NCBI GenBank assembly: GCA_934663625.1
Contig: CAKUKP010000057.1
Coordinates: forward strand, 1-19,832
Direction: 5' to 3'
Source: an uncultured Clostridia bacterium
Lineage (GTDB): Bacteria > Bacillota > Clostridia > Christensenellales > Aristaeellaceae
DNA length: 19,832 bases
Both the position numbers and the translations under genes were made by a program. Of the stretch, positions 14,382 to 19,832 are shown piece by piece (the first letter of the stretch is position 1; every line of letters starts with the position of its first letter). Below the pieces are notes generated by a model. The model ran no database searches, was not told the origin of the DNA, and was given only the letters and a program-made list of their open reading frames with translations.

Positions 14382-14996
14382 ATGAATATTCGTGAAACCG
14401 TAGTTCAAACCGCCAAAAAGGCCTACGCCGATAAGCTGTTCGCCGCCACCAGCGGAAATCTGTCCATATACGATCGCGAAAATGGAAAAATGTACATCAC
14501 GCCCGGTTCCTATCCCTACGAGATCATGACCGCGGAAGATATCATGGCGATCGATCTGGACGGCAGCATTCTGGAAGGCAAACACAAGCCATCCTCCGAA
14601 TGGCGCATGCACGCGCAGGTGTACCGCGATAAGCCTGAAGTACGTGCCATCGTGCACACACATTCGCCCTATGCCACCGCATTCGCGATCAATCATCTGC
14701 CGATCGCGGCGGTATCCTTTGAAATGCCGTACTTCCTCGGCGGCGATGTGCCCGTCGCGCGCGCCGCGCTGCTGGGCACATACGATGTCGGCATCAATGC
14801 CGTCGCGGTGCTGAAGGATCGATACGCCTGCCTGCTGGCGAACCACGGCGTGCTGACCATCGGCGATTCGATGGACATCGCCTATACCCGCGCCGTGTAT
14901 GTCGAGGATGCGGCGAAGGTCTATTCCATCGCGCTGACCCACGGCCCCGTGCACGTGATCGACAGTGCCACCGTGGATAAGCTCGCCGGACGATAA
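14382..14996 (+). CDS. Class II aldolase (FucA/Ald2-like)
   Basis: 204 residues, beginning at 14382 with GAGG 11 bases upstream; an in-frame upstream ATG at 14301 lies inside the isomerase gene and is rejected. Zn2+ ligands His92, His94 and His155 and the catalytic Glu73 fall at the same numbers as in E. coli fuculose-1-phosphate aldolase. The phosphate-binding loops TSGNLS (23-28) and PSSE (70-73) are also present. Such enzymes cleave ketose 1-phosphates to DHAP and an aldehyde; in the DHAP shunt a member of this family cleaves 5-deoxyribulose or 5-methylthioribulose 1-phosphate. It is the last gene of the operon, 31 bases after the isomerase, and directly followed by a terminator. A role in fuculose or ribulose metabolism is an alternative, but nothing else nearby supports it. 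Confidence 0.9.
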   Translation: MNIRETVVQTAKKAYADKLFAATSGNLSIYDRENGKMYITPGSYPYEIMTAEDIMAIDLDGSILEGKHKPSSEWRMHAQVYRDKPEVRAIVHTHSPYATAFAINHLPIAAVSFEMPYFLGGDVPVARAALLGTYDVGINAVAVLKDRYACLLANHGVLTIGDSMDIAYTRAVYVEDAAKVYSIALTHGPVHVIDSATVDKLAGR

Positions 14997-15006
14997 ATAC
15001 GCTGTG

Positions 15007-15045
15007 AAAAAAGCCCTCCGACCATCGTAATCGGAGAGCTTTTTT
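15007..15045. terminator. Bidirectional terminator between convergent genes
   Basis: AAAAAAGC and CTCCGA on the left pair with TCGGAG and GCTTTTTT on the right, with a single internal C/A mismatch and a 9-base loop. The A run on one side and T run on the other give a U tail on both strands. It ends the salvage operon on the plus strand and the DUF1540 gene on the minus strand. Confidence 0.88.
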
Positions 15046-15063
15046 CATTTCATTCCTGCTTTG

Positions 15064-15240
15064 TCAGCACTTGCACTTGTAGCTTGCGCACATGCTTTCA
15101 TCGCTTGCAATGCCGCTGTGGCAGTTGGAGCAGGGTTCCACCTGAATGCTGGACAGAGAACAGCAGTTCTGATCCTCGCAATGGAAATCGCAGCTATCCA
15201 CCTTGCAGCGGATGTTCTTGTTTACGTTCTTCTGGCTCAT
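15064..15240 (-). CDS. DUF1540 Cys-rich small protein
   Basis: 58 residues with 10 cysteines. The pattern IRCKVDSCDFHCEDQNCC followed by LSSIQVEP and CSNC is that of DUF1540, a short Firmicute domain with conserved cysteines around an IxV strand, presumably metal-binding. Start: ATG 15240 has GAGGTGA 5-6 bases upstream; the frame extends to a GTG at 15249, but that GTG is part of the ribosome site. It sits alone, 62 bases downstream of the ASCH gene, with the bidirectional terminator just after it. Function is not known; related proteins are widespread in spore-formers and other Clostridia, and a redox or metal role is only a guess. Confidence 0.82.
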   Translation of the reverse strand: MSQKNVNKNIRCKVDSCDFHCEDQNCCSLSSIQVEPCSNCHSGIASDESMCASYKCKC

Positions 15241-15302
15241 GAAAATCACCTCGTCACATATTTGCCCTTCGGCAATGATAGAATGCCCGGAGGCGATTTT
15301 CT

Positions 15303-15743
15303 TTATGCGCGGCGGAATTCTTCGATGATCAGCGGCGTATGCGAATCCATGCTGCCGCCCAGCTCTTCGATTTCGCGCCGGATCACATCCTCAAGCCACG
15401 CAGCGGCGGAGGTATTTTCCGCCGCCATGGCGATCTGTTCTTCCGTCACCTCACCCACAGCGCACGCGCGCACCTGCGTGGTTTCGATCACGCACACCGG
15501 ATTTCCGTTCCAATCCACCACCACGTTCAAATCGCCGATGGCGGGATGCGCGTGCAGGGCGGCGCGATAGCCGCACTCCGGATAGATCATCGCGCGTTTT
15601 TCGCCCGACAGGATTTTCTGCGCGGCGCGATCCGCCGCCTCCGCGTCCATGCCGAAGCACAGCGTTCCCGCCATTTTCGTATCATCCGATCTTTCGGTGT
15701 GCTTTAGAAATTCCACAAAGAATTCATTTACATTCATTTTCAT
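15303..15743 (-). CDS. ASCH domain protein (YhfF-like)
   Basis: 146 residues from ATG 15743, which overlaps the protease stop (ATGA). ATG 15737, with GGGGA 7 bases upstream, is a near-equal alternative giving 144 residues. The ASCH fold is recognised from ILSGEKRA (44-51), the AIGD turn (68-71), VVVDWNGNPVCVIETTQV (74-91) and the C-terminal TPLIIEEF pattern, as in YhfF-type proteins. ASCH domains are RNA- or nucleotide-binding PUA-like folds; one branch hydrolyses N4-acetylcytidine, but the catalytic set of that branch cannot be confirmed here. The usual EGEGD segment reads MAAENTS, a departure from the family. It is translationally coupled to the S41 protease upstream; no functional link between them is evident. 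Confidence 0.8.
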   Translation of the reverse strand: MKMNVNEFFVEFLKHTERSDDTKMAGTLCFGMDAEAADRAAQKILSGEKRAMIYPECGYRAALHAHPAIGDLNVVVDWNGNPVCVIETTQVRACAVGEVTEEQIAMAAENTSAAAWLEDVIRREIEELGGSMDSHTPLIIEEFRRA

Positions 15744-16930
15744 TCCCCAATTTTTTCCTTCAGTACTTCCATCGCGCGCGCGACGCATTCGTCAATTTCC
15801 GTTTCGGGATCATCCGTGATTTCAATATCGGGATGCACGCCCTCGCCGTGGATGCATCGATCGCTGGGCGTATAATAGCGCGCCGTCGTATACTGCATGC
15901 CCGCGCCATCGCTTTTGAAAACGGAAAGCGTCTGCACGATGCCCTTGCCATAGCTGGTTTCGCCGATGATCGTGCCGCGCCCGTAATCCTGCACCGCCGC
16001 CGCCACAATCTCCGATGCGCTGGCGGACATATCGTTGATCAGCACTGCCAGCGGCACATCCCAATAATCCTCGGTAGAATAATACACATCGCGCTTTCCA
16101 TTCCGATCCAGCGTATACACCACCGTACCGGCGGGCAGAATTCGATCGCAGATGTGCACGGCGTCATCCAGCAATCCGCCCGGATTATCGCGCAGATCGA
16201 TGATGATTCCCTTCGCACCGTCCGCCTTGAGTGCGTCCAGCGCCTGATCGAATTCATCCGAATCGCTGCCGCTGAACTGAATGATCTCGATCGCGCCGAT
16301 CTGATCATCCAGCATCGTATAATTCACGTTCGGCACGTACACGTCGCCGCGCTCCACATCGATTTGCAGGCTTTCTTCGCCGCGCCGGATTTCCAGATTG
16401 ATCGCGCCCGATTCGCTGCCGATCAGCTCCACCGCCGCGTTCAGGCTGTTCTGATCGGAACCGGACACCGCGCTTCCATTGATCTTCAGCAGGCAATCGC
16501 CCACCTGCACGCCCGCGCGCTCCGCCGGTGAATCGGGATATACGCGCACGACCTCTACCTCGCCCGCATCGTTTCCCTGAATCAGTATGCCCAGCCCTTC
16601 ATATTCCCCGTTATCGCTCTTCGTGCGCGCTTCCATTTCTTCGGGCGTATAATAAAACGTATACGAATCCTCCAGCGCCGCCATCATGCCCTTTGCCGCG
16701 CCGTTCATCAGCGCTTCATCGTCCACATCGGTATAGTATTCCTCATTGAGCGTGGTACGAATCGTTTCCAGCCGCGAATACCTTTCGATGATGGAATATT
16801 CCGCATCGCTCACCCAATGGCTGGAAAACAGCGAACCTCCGGTGAACATCAGCGTGAGCGTGGACGCGCAGACGCCCACCATGATCAATATCCAGATAAC
16901 GCCGAACAGATAATCCTTTTTCAGTTTCAT
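15740..16930 (-). CDS. S41 family C-terminal processing peptidase (CtpA-type)
   Basis: 396 residues: a short cytoplasmic N-terminus, one membrane anchor (about 8-30), an N-terminal helical region, a PDZ domain (about 110-190; EGLGILI and SPAERAGVQVGD), and the S41 catalytic core. The Ser-Lys dyad is Ser306 (SASASEI) and Lys329 (GETSYGKGIVQ), with Gln333 in the usual place. It would be a membrane-tethered extracytoplasmic protease trimming C-termini of surface or envelope proteins, or taking part in a signalling cascade. The start has GGAGG 7 bases upstream. It lies 83 bases after the DUF89 gene with no clear promoter or terminator between them, so shared transcription is possible. The giant secreted protein in this window is a conceivable but untested substrate. 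Confidence 0.93.
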   Translation of the reverse strand: MKLKKDYLFGVIWILIMVGVCASTLTLMFTGGSLFSSHWVSDAEYSIIERYSRLETIRTTLNEEYYTDVDDEALMNGAAKGMMAALEDSYTFYYTPEEMEARTKSDNGEYEGLGILIQGNDAGEVEVVRVYPDSPAERAGVQVGDCLLKINGSAVSGSDQNSLNAAVELIGSESGAINLEIRRGEESLQIDVERGDVYVPNVNYTMLDDQIGAIEIIQFSGSDSDEFDQALDALKADGAKGIIIDLRDNPGGLLDDAVHICDRILPAGTVVYTLDRNGKRDVYYSTEDYWDVPLAVLINDMSASASEIVAAAVQDYGRGTIIGETSYGKGIVQTLSVFKSDGAGMQYTTARYYTPSDRCIHGEGVHPDIEITDDPETEIDECVARAMEVLKEKIGE

Positions 16931-17013
16931 TGATTCCTCCGCATCGGGAAAATTGCAGCATCGCCCGCTCCCGTCATCCTATTCCCCGATGAAGCCGTTT
17001 AGTATCGCCGATC

Positions 17014-17910
17014 CTATATTCCCATCTTCGCGCGCATACGATTCGCATTCGCCAGCACGCAGCTGAAGCGATCCAGTCCAAACCACGGTTTGTAATATTC
17101 GCATTTCGCCAGCAGCATGAAATACACGTTCAAATCGGTATCCAGCAGCGTTTCAAAATTACCCTGTCCCTTTGCGATGATCACATCCGCGCCGGTCAGA
17201 ACCGAACGCACGTGTTCAGGCAGGCGATCCAGCTGCGTGCCCGGCATTTCCGGAACGCCGTTGGGGATCACTTCCGAAATTTCTGTCAGCCCGACCTGCG
17301 CCGCGTCCGCAAGGGTAACGTCGTTTAAAATATCGCTGCCGCGCACGATGCTGGTTACGCATACATCGGGGTAGCGCCTGCGAATCTGTTCGATCATCAG
17401 TTTATCCAGCACCACTTCGCCGCAATTATCGTGCAGAATCGCGCAGCGCTTCGCCGCGCCCAGTTCGCGCTGCAGGATATCGTATTCCGCGCGATCCAGT
17501 TCATAGGTGGACGCCCCGGACAGAAGCTGCATCAGCTGATCTTCGCTGACCTCCTTCAAAACGCCGAAATCGATGTAATTGCCCGCCACGGAAAGCTGCA
17601 TCGATGCGTAGAGCGGATCCGCCGCCGATTCAATCTGCGCGCGCAGGCGATCCTGCATGGACAGCAGCAGTTCATTGAACGTGCGCTTCACATCGGAATA
17701 ATCATCGTGAATGTGCAATAGTTCCCGACGCAGCCGCACGATCTGCGAATCCGCGATCGGCGCGGAATCATGTTCGGTATCCACCTGCGAAAGAATCCGG
17801 CAGACCTCGCGAATATAGCGCGCGCGCAGCGCGTGATCCTGCACGGACGCGGCCTTATCAATCGCCGAATTCAACAGACATTGCATACATTCCGCATGAA
17901 ACTTGATCAT
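17014..17910 (-). CDS. DUF89 / ARMT1-like damage-control phosphatase
   Basis: 298 residues with subfamily-I DUF89 signatures: the N-terminal CxxC (Cys8, Cys11), AGNYIDFG (109-116), the metal-site motif HDNCGE (160-165, Asp161 and Asn162), Asp197 in SDILNDVT, and the KGQGNFE loop (247-253). These are metal-dependent phosphatases thought to remove phosphate from damaged or surplus phosphometabolites such as sugar phosphates. The start at 17910 has GGAGAT about 10 bases upstream and a promoter about 50 bases away. Whether it serves the phosphosugar chemistry of the operon at 11126-14996 is open; it is on the other strand and separately promoted. The exact substrate cannot be read from the sequence. 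Confidence 0.87.
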   Translation of the reverse strand: MIKFHAECMQCLLNSAIDKAASVQDHALRARYIREVCRILSQVDTEHDSAPIADSQIVRLRRELLHIHDDYSDVKRTFNELLLSMQDRLRAQIESAADPLYASMQLSVAGNYIDFGVLKEVSEDQLMQLLSGASTYELDRAEYDILQRELGAAKRCAILHDNCGEVVLDKLMIEQIRRRYPDVCVTSIVRGSDILNDVTLADAAQVGLTEISEVIPNGVPEMPGTQLDRLPEHVRSVLTGADVIIAKGQGNFETLLDTDLNVYFMLLAKCEYYKPWFGLDRFSCVLANANRMRAKMGI

Positions 17911-17957
17911 TTTTGTATATCTCCATTCTATCGGTTCGTTGAAGCCCTATGTATTTC

Positions 17958-17987
17958 ATTATAGCATATTATCGTGGGCACTCGCAA
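17958..17987 (-). promoter_or_regulatory. Promoter of the DUF89 gene
   Basis: On the minus strand TTGCGA (17987-17982), an 18-base spacer and a perfect TATAAT (17963-17958). The predicted start near 17951 leaves a leader of about 41 bases. Confidence 0.62.
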
Positions 17988-18002
17988 CTGTTTTGGCATA
18001 GC

Positions 18003-18029
18003 AAAACGCGCGGCGAAGCTTCGCCGCGC
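18003..18029 (-). terminator. Terminator of the CDF transporter gene
   Basis: A 22-base perfect palindrome at 18008-18029 (GCGCGGCGAAG and its complement) lies 11 bases after the CDF stop at 18040. On the minus strand it is followed by GTTTTG, a short T run. The loop must open some inner pairs. Confidence 0.72.
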
Positions 18030-18039
18030 ACGTATTTAT

Positions 18040-19182
18040 TCAGACGAATTCAGTTTTGACCGTCAATTCCTGCCGGTAATCCGGATACTGCGCCCGCAGG
18101 TATGCGGCGATTTTGCGCCGAACCGCGTTCCAGTCGCGCAGATCGTAATCCACCACAAAATCGCAGTAGATGCATTTTTCGATTTCATCCACATACAGCG
18201 CGTGATAGCCGGTGACATGCTCCTGATCGCGAACGAAATCCGAAATGGCGCGCCGCATTTCGGCGGCGCGTTCGCTTTCGTGGTCGGCGGCATAAATGCC
18301 GAATACCATCGTCACGCCGCAGGTATACAGTATTTTCCGCTGCAATTGATGCACCGCGCGGTAAACCTCCGCCACGCTTCGGTGATGATCCACTTCGATG
18401 TTCACCGAGCCCGAATAGCAATCCGGCCCGTAATCGTGCAGCATCATATCCGCCGCATTCAGCACGATATCGCTGCTGCGAATCACGGCGTACAGCTGCT
18501 GCGCCAGCTCCGCGCGCCCCGCGCGGCCCAGCAGACGCGATACCGTTTCCCGAAGCGCGCCCGCGCCCGATTTCAAAATGATCAGCGAAGTAACGATGCC
18601 CGCATACGCATCCACCGATCTTCCGAAAACCAGATACACGATCGCCGAGGCGATCGTGATCGCGGATACGATGAAATCATTCCGGCATTCGATGCCGACG
18701 GCAACCAGCGCGCCCGAATCCGCGCGCCTGCCCTGCCGAATCGTATAATTGCCGAGCCAGAATTTCACCATCGCCGATCCGGCGATGACCGCCAGCGTGG
18801 CCGCGGATATCTCCAGCGGCTGCGGATAAATGATTCGATTTACGCTGCCCGCCAGCAGCCGCGCGCCCGTAAGCAGAATCAATCCGGAGATCATCAGACT
18901 GGTAAGATATTCGATTCTTCCGTAGCCGAACGGGTGCTTTTTGGTTGGCCGCCGTTCGGAAAGCTTCGTGCCCACGAGCGCAAGCATCGATGTAGAAGCA
19001 TCCGTTGCGTTATTCGCGCCCTCCGTGATGATCGCCACGGAGCCCGCCGCAGCGCCGATTAGAATTTTGACCGACGCAGTGATTATATTAATCGCAATGC
19101 TCAGAATCGACGTCGCCATAACCACGCCGTCCCTGGATTCCGGATCCAGCCTGAACAGACGATAAATCCATCGCATGATCAT
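18040..19182 (-). CDS. Cation diffusion facilitator transporter with two C-terminal domains
   Basis: 380 residues from ATG 19182, which follows GGGGGTGGG; an ATG at 19215 adds 11 residues but lacks a ribosome site. The N-terminal half has six membrane helices with CDF landmarks GSVAIITEGANNATDAS in helix 2, KKHPFGYGRIEYL in the 2-3 loop, and helix 5. CDFs export divalent metal ions in exchange for protons. The transport-site positions, normally (D/H/N)xxxD in helix 2 and (H/D)xxxD in helix 5, read Asn57-Asp61 and Glu165-Asp169 (ECRND). The Asn suggests the Mn-type branch, but the Glu is unusual. The cytoplasmic tail is about 180 residues, long enough for two successive dimerisation-type domains (about 218-300 and 305-380). 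The preceding gap to the small gene upstream is about 96 bases. Confidence 0.88.
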   Translation of the reverse strand: MIMRWIYRLFRLDPESRDGVVMATSILSIAINIITASVKILIGAAAGSVAIITEGANNATDASTSMLALVGTKLSERRPTKKHPFGYGRIEYLTSLMISGLILLTGARLLAGSVNRIIYPQPLEISAATLAVIAGSAMVKFWLGNYTIRQGRRADSGALVAVGIECRNDFIVSAITIASAIVYLVFGRSVDAYAGIVTSLIILKSGAGALRETVSRLLGRAGRAELAQQLYAVIRSSDIVLNAADMMLHDYGPDCYSGSVNIEVDHHRSVAEVYRAVHQLQRKILYTCGVTMVFGIYAADHESERAAEMRRAISDFVRDQEHVTGYHALYVDEIEKCIYCDFVVDYDLRDWNAVRRKIAAYLRAQYPDYRQELTVKTEFV

Positions 19183-19278
19183 TTCCCACCCCCGCCGTAA
19201 CTCGATTGATTTCAAGTACCGCGGAAGCCCATCCGCAGCGGTATATACTATGCATATCCCGCCGCGCGCGTTACGCAG

Positions 19279-19518
19279 TCATGCGCCCCAATCCCGCATG
19301 ATTGCAATGATCTGCGATTCATAATCGCCCTCGTAATCCTCCATTCTGCCGGTACTGCGCACATTGCTCTGCGCGCCGCGCTCCGGTTCCGGATATTCCC
19401 AGATGTGATAGGCAAGTCCCTTCCGAATCATTTCAACTCCGCCGCAATCATCATTTTCGCTGTAGGTATAGGGCCAGCCCTTTTCATCCAGAAAAGCGCG
19501 GATTTTCTGAAACCGCAT
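19279..19518 (-). CDS. Small conserved acidic protein of unknown function
   Basis: 79 residues from ATG 19518, which has AAAGGAGA about 9 bases upstream; an in-frame ATG at 19569 is rejected because it has no ribosome site. The sequence has an N-terminal helix (MRFQKIRAFLDEKGW), a CGGVEM strand, a YHIWEY segment, a GAQSNVRSTGRMEDYEGDY loop and a C-terminal helix. I recognise this pattern as a family of short Clostridial proteins often labelled kinase in automated annotation, but no kinase motif exists in 79 residues, so that label should not be used. The protein looks like a single compact alpha/beta domain. Function unknown. Confidence 0.72.
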   Translation of the reverse strand: MRFQKIRAFLDEKGWPYTYSENDDCGGVEMIRKGLAYHIWEYPEPERGAQSNVRSTGRMEDYEGDYESQIIAIMRDWGA

Positions 19519-19551
19519 GGGTATCCATCTCCTTTGCATGTTCTGCAAAGC

Positions 19552-19557
19552 ATTATA
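19552..19557 (-). promoter_or_regulatory. Possible -10 box for the small acidic-protein gene
   Basis: A perfect TATAAT on the minus strand in the 66-base gap between the ABC transporter stop (19585) and the small gene start (19518). No convincing -35 box is visible at 16-18 bases, so this is tentative. Confidence 0.4.
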
Positions 19558-19584
19558 GCGCAAAATCATCGCAAATGGAAGCGT

Positions 19585-19832
19585 TCACTGTGAAATCGTA
19601 AACAGCGAATAGAAGTAACCCTTCTTCGCAATCAGCGCATCGAATGTTCCCGATTCCGCGATCGATCCGTTCTTCAGGGCGATAACGCCATCGTATTGCC
19701 GAAGCAGGCTCTCCTCCAGCGAATGTGTAACGACGATGCTGGTGATGCCGTCCAGACCGAGTATGGCGCTCGATACCTGATGGGCGGTTTCCGCGTCCAG
19801 CGCGGCGGTGGCTTCATCTACGAGCAGCACCT
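19585..19832 (-). CDS. ABC transporter ATP-binding domain, C-terminal part
   Basis: The 3' end of a gene entering from the right edge; the frame is open to the last base. The visible 82 codons contain Walker B and D-loop (LLVDEATAALD) and the switch histidine (VVTHS), then the typical tail of an exporter nucleotide-binding domain (YDGVIALKNGSIAESGTFDALIAKKGYFYSLF). The tail pattern suggests a fused membrane-plus-ATPase half-transporter of the exporter type; Walker A, the signature motif and any membrane domain lie outside the window, so the cargo is unknown. The start reported as a methionine at the edge would be an internal GTG valine codon. Confidence 0.9.
   Translation of the reverse strand, partial: VLLVDEATAALDAETAHQVSSAILGLDGITSIVVTHSLEESLLRQYDGVIALKNGSIAESGTFDALIAKKGYFYSLFTISQ

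Noticed and set aside
15258..15275. Small hairpin TTGCC-CTTC-GGCAA between the ASCH and DUF1540 genes
   Set aside because: Only 5 bp of stem and no T run on the minus strand; probably not a terminator, and too small to call regulatory.
17974..19062. A 362-residue plus-strand open frame
   Set aside because: Antisense to the CDF transporter, with an Arg/His-rich low-information sequence and no ribosome site.
19219..19241. GC-rich inverted repeat (CCGC...GCGG) upstream of the CDF gene
   Set aside because: The pairing is short and interrupted with no T run, so neither a terminator nor an operator can be supported.

Overview
The window looks like a chromosomal segment of an anaerobic Firmicute, most likely a Clostridia-type gut or rumen bacterium. 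The inference rests on gene families: a BspA-type leucine-rich-repeat surface protein, a DUF1540 Cys-rich peptide, a DUF89 protein, an S41 CtpA-type protease, strong AGGAGG-type ribosome sites and sigma-A-type promoters. Genus level is not supportable from sequence reading alone. Most genes are GC-rich. The LRR part of the giant gene is visibly AT-rich.

Layout. (1) 1-290: C-terminus of a NagD-type HAD phosphatase, then a terminator. (2) 354-2926: a compact three-gene operon (Asp/Glu racemase-like protein, FadR-type GntR regulator, transaldolase-family protein) with a near-consensus promoter, a FadR-type operator just downstream of the -10 box, and a strong terminator. (3) 2991-10949, minus strand: one 2652-residue secreted modular protein with five BspA-type LRR blocks, a BACON-like domain, Fn3/Ig-like and carboxypeptidase-regulatory-like modules, an SH3b-like domain, two Pro/Thr linkers and an unrecognised helical C-terminal domain. 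(4) 11013-11094: two back-to-back promoters. (5) 11126-14996, plus strand: four tightly packed genes (purine nucleoside phosphorylase, MTA/SAH/5'-deoxyadenosine-type deaminase, MtnA-like isomerase, FucA/Ald2-like class II aldolase), closed by a bidirectional terminator. (6) 15064-19832, minus strand: DUF1540 peptide, ASCH protein, S41 protease, DUF89 phosphatase, a CDF metal transporter with two C-terminal domains, a small conserved acidic protein, and the 3' end of an ABC transporter. No gap between genes exceeds 300 bases.

The most interesting unit is region 5. Read as a pathway, it would deaminate 5'-deoxyadenosine and/or methylthioadenosine to the inosine form, phosphorolyse it, isomerise the 1-phosphosugar to the ribulose form and cleave that to DHAP plus acetaldehyde or methylthioacetaldehyde. 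This would be a deaminase-first version of the DHAP shunt. The phosphorylase keeps the 6-oxopurine-binding Glu and Asn but has Ala where PNPs have the His that contacts the ribose 5'-hydroxyl, which is what a 5'-deoxy substrate predicts. The individual reactions have precedents; this gene combination and its substrate are inferred here, not demonstrated.
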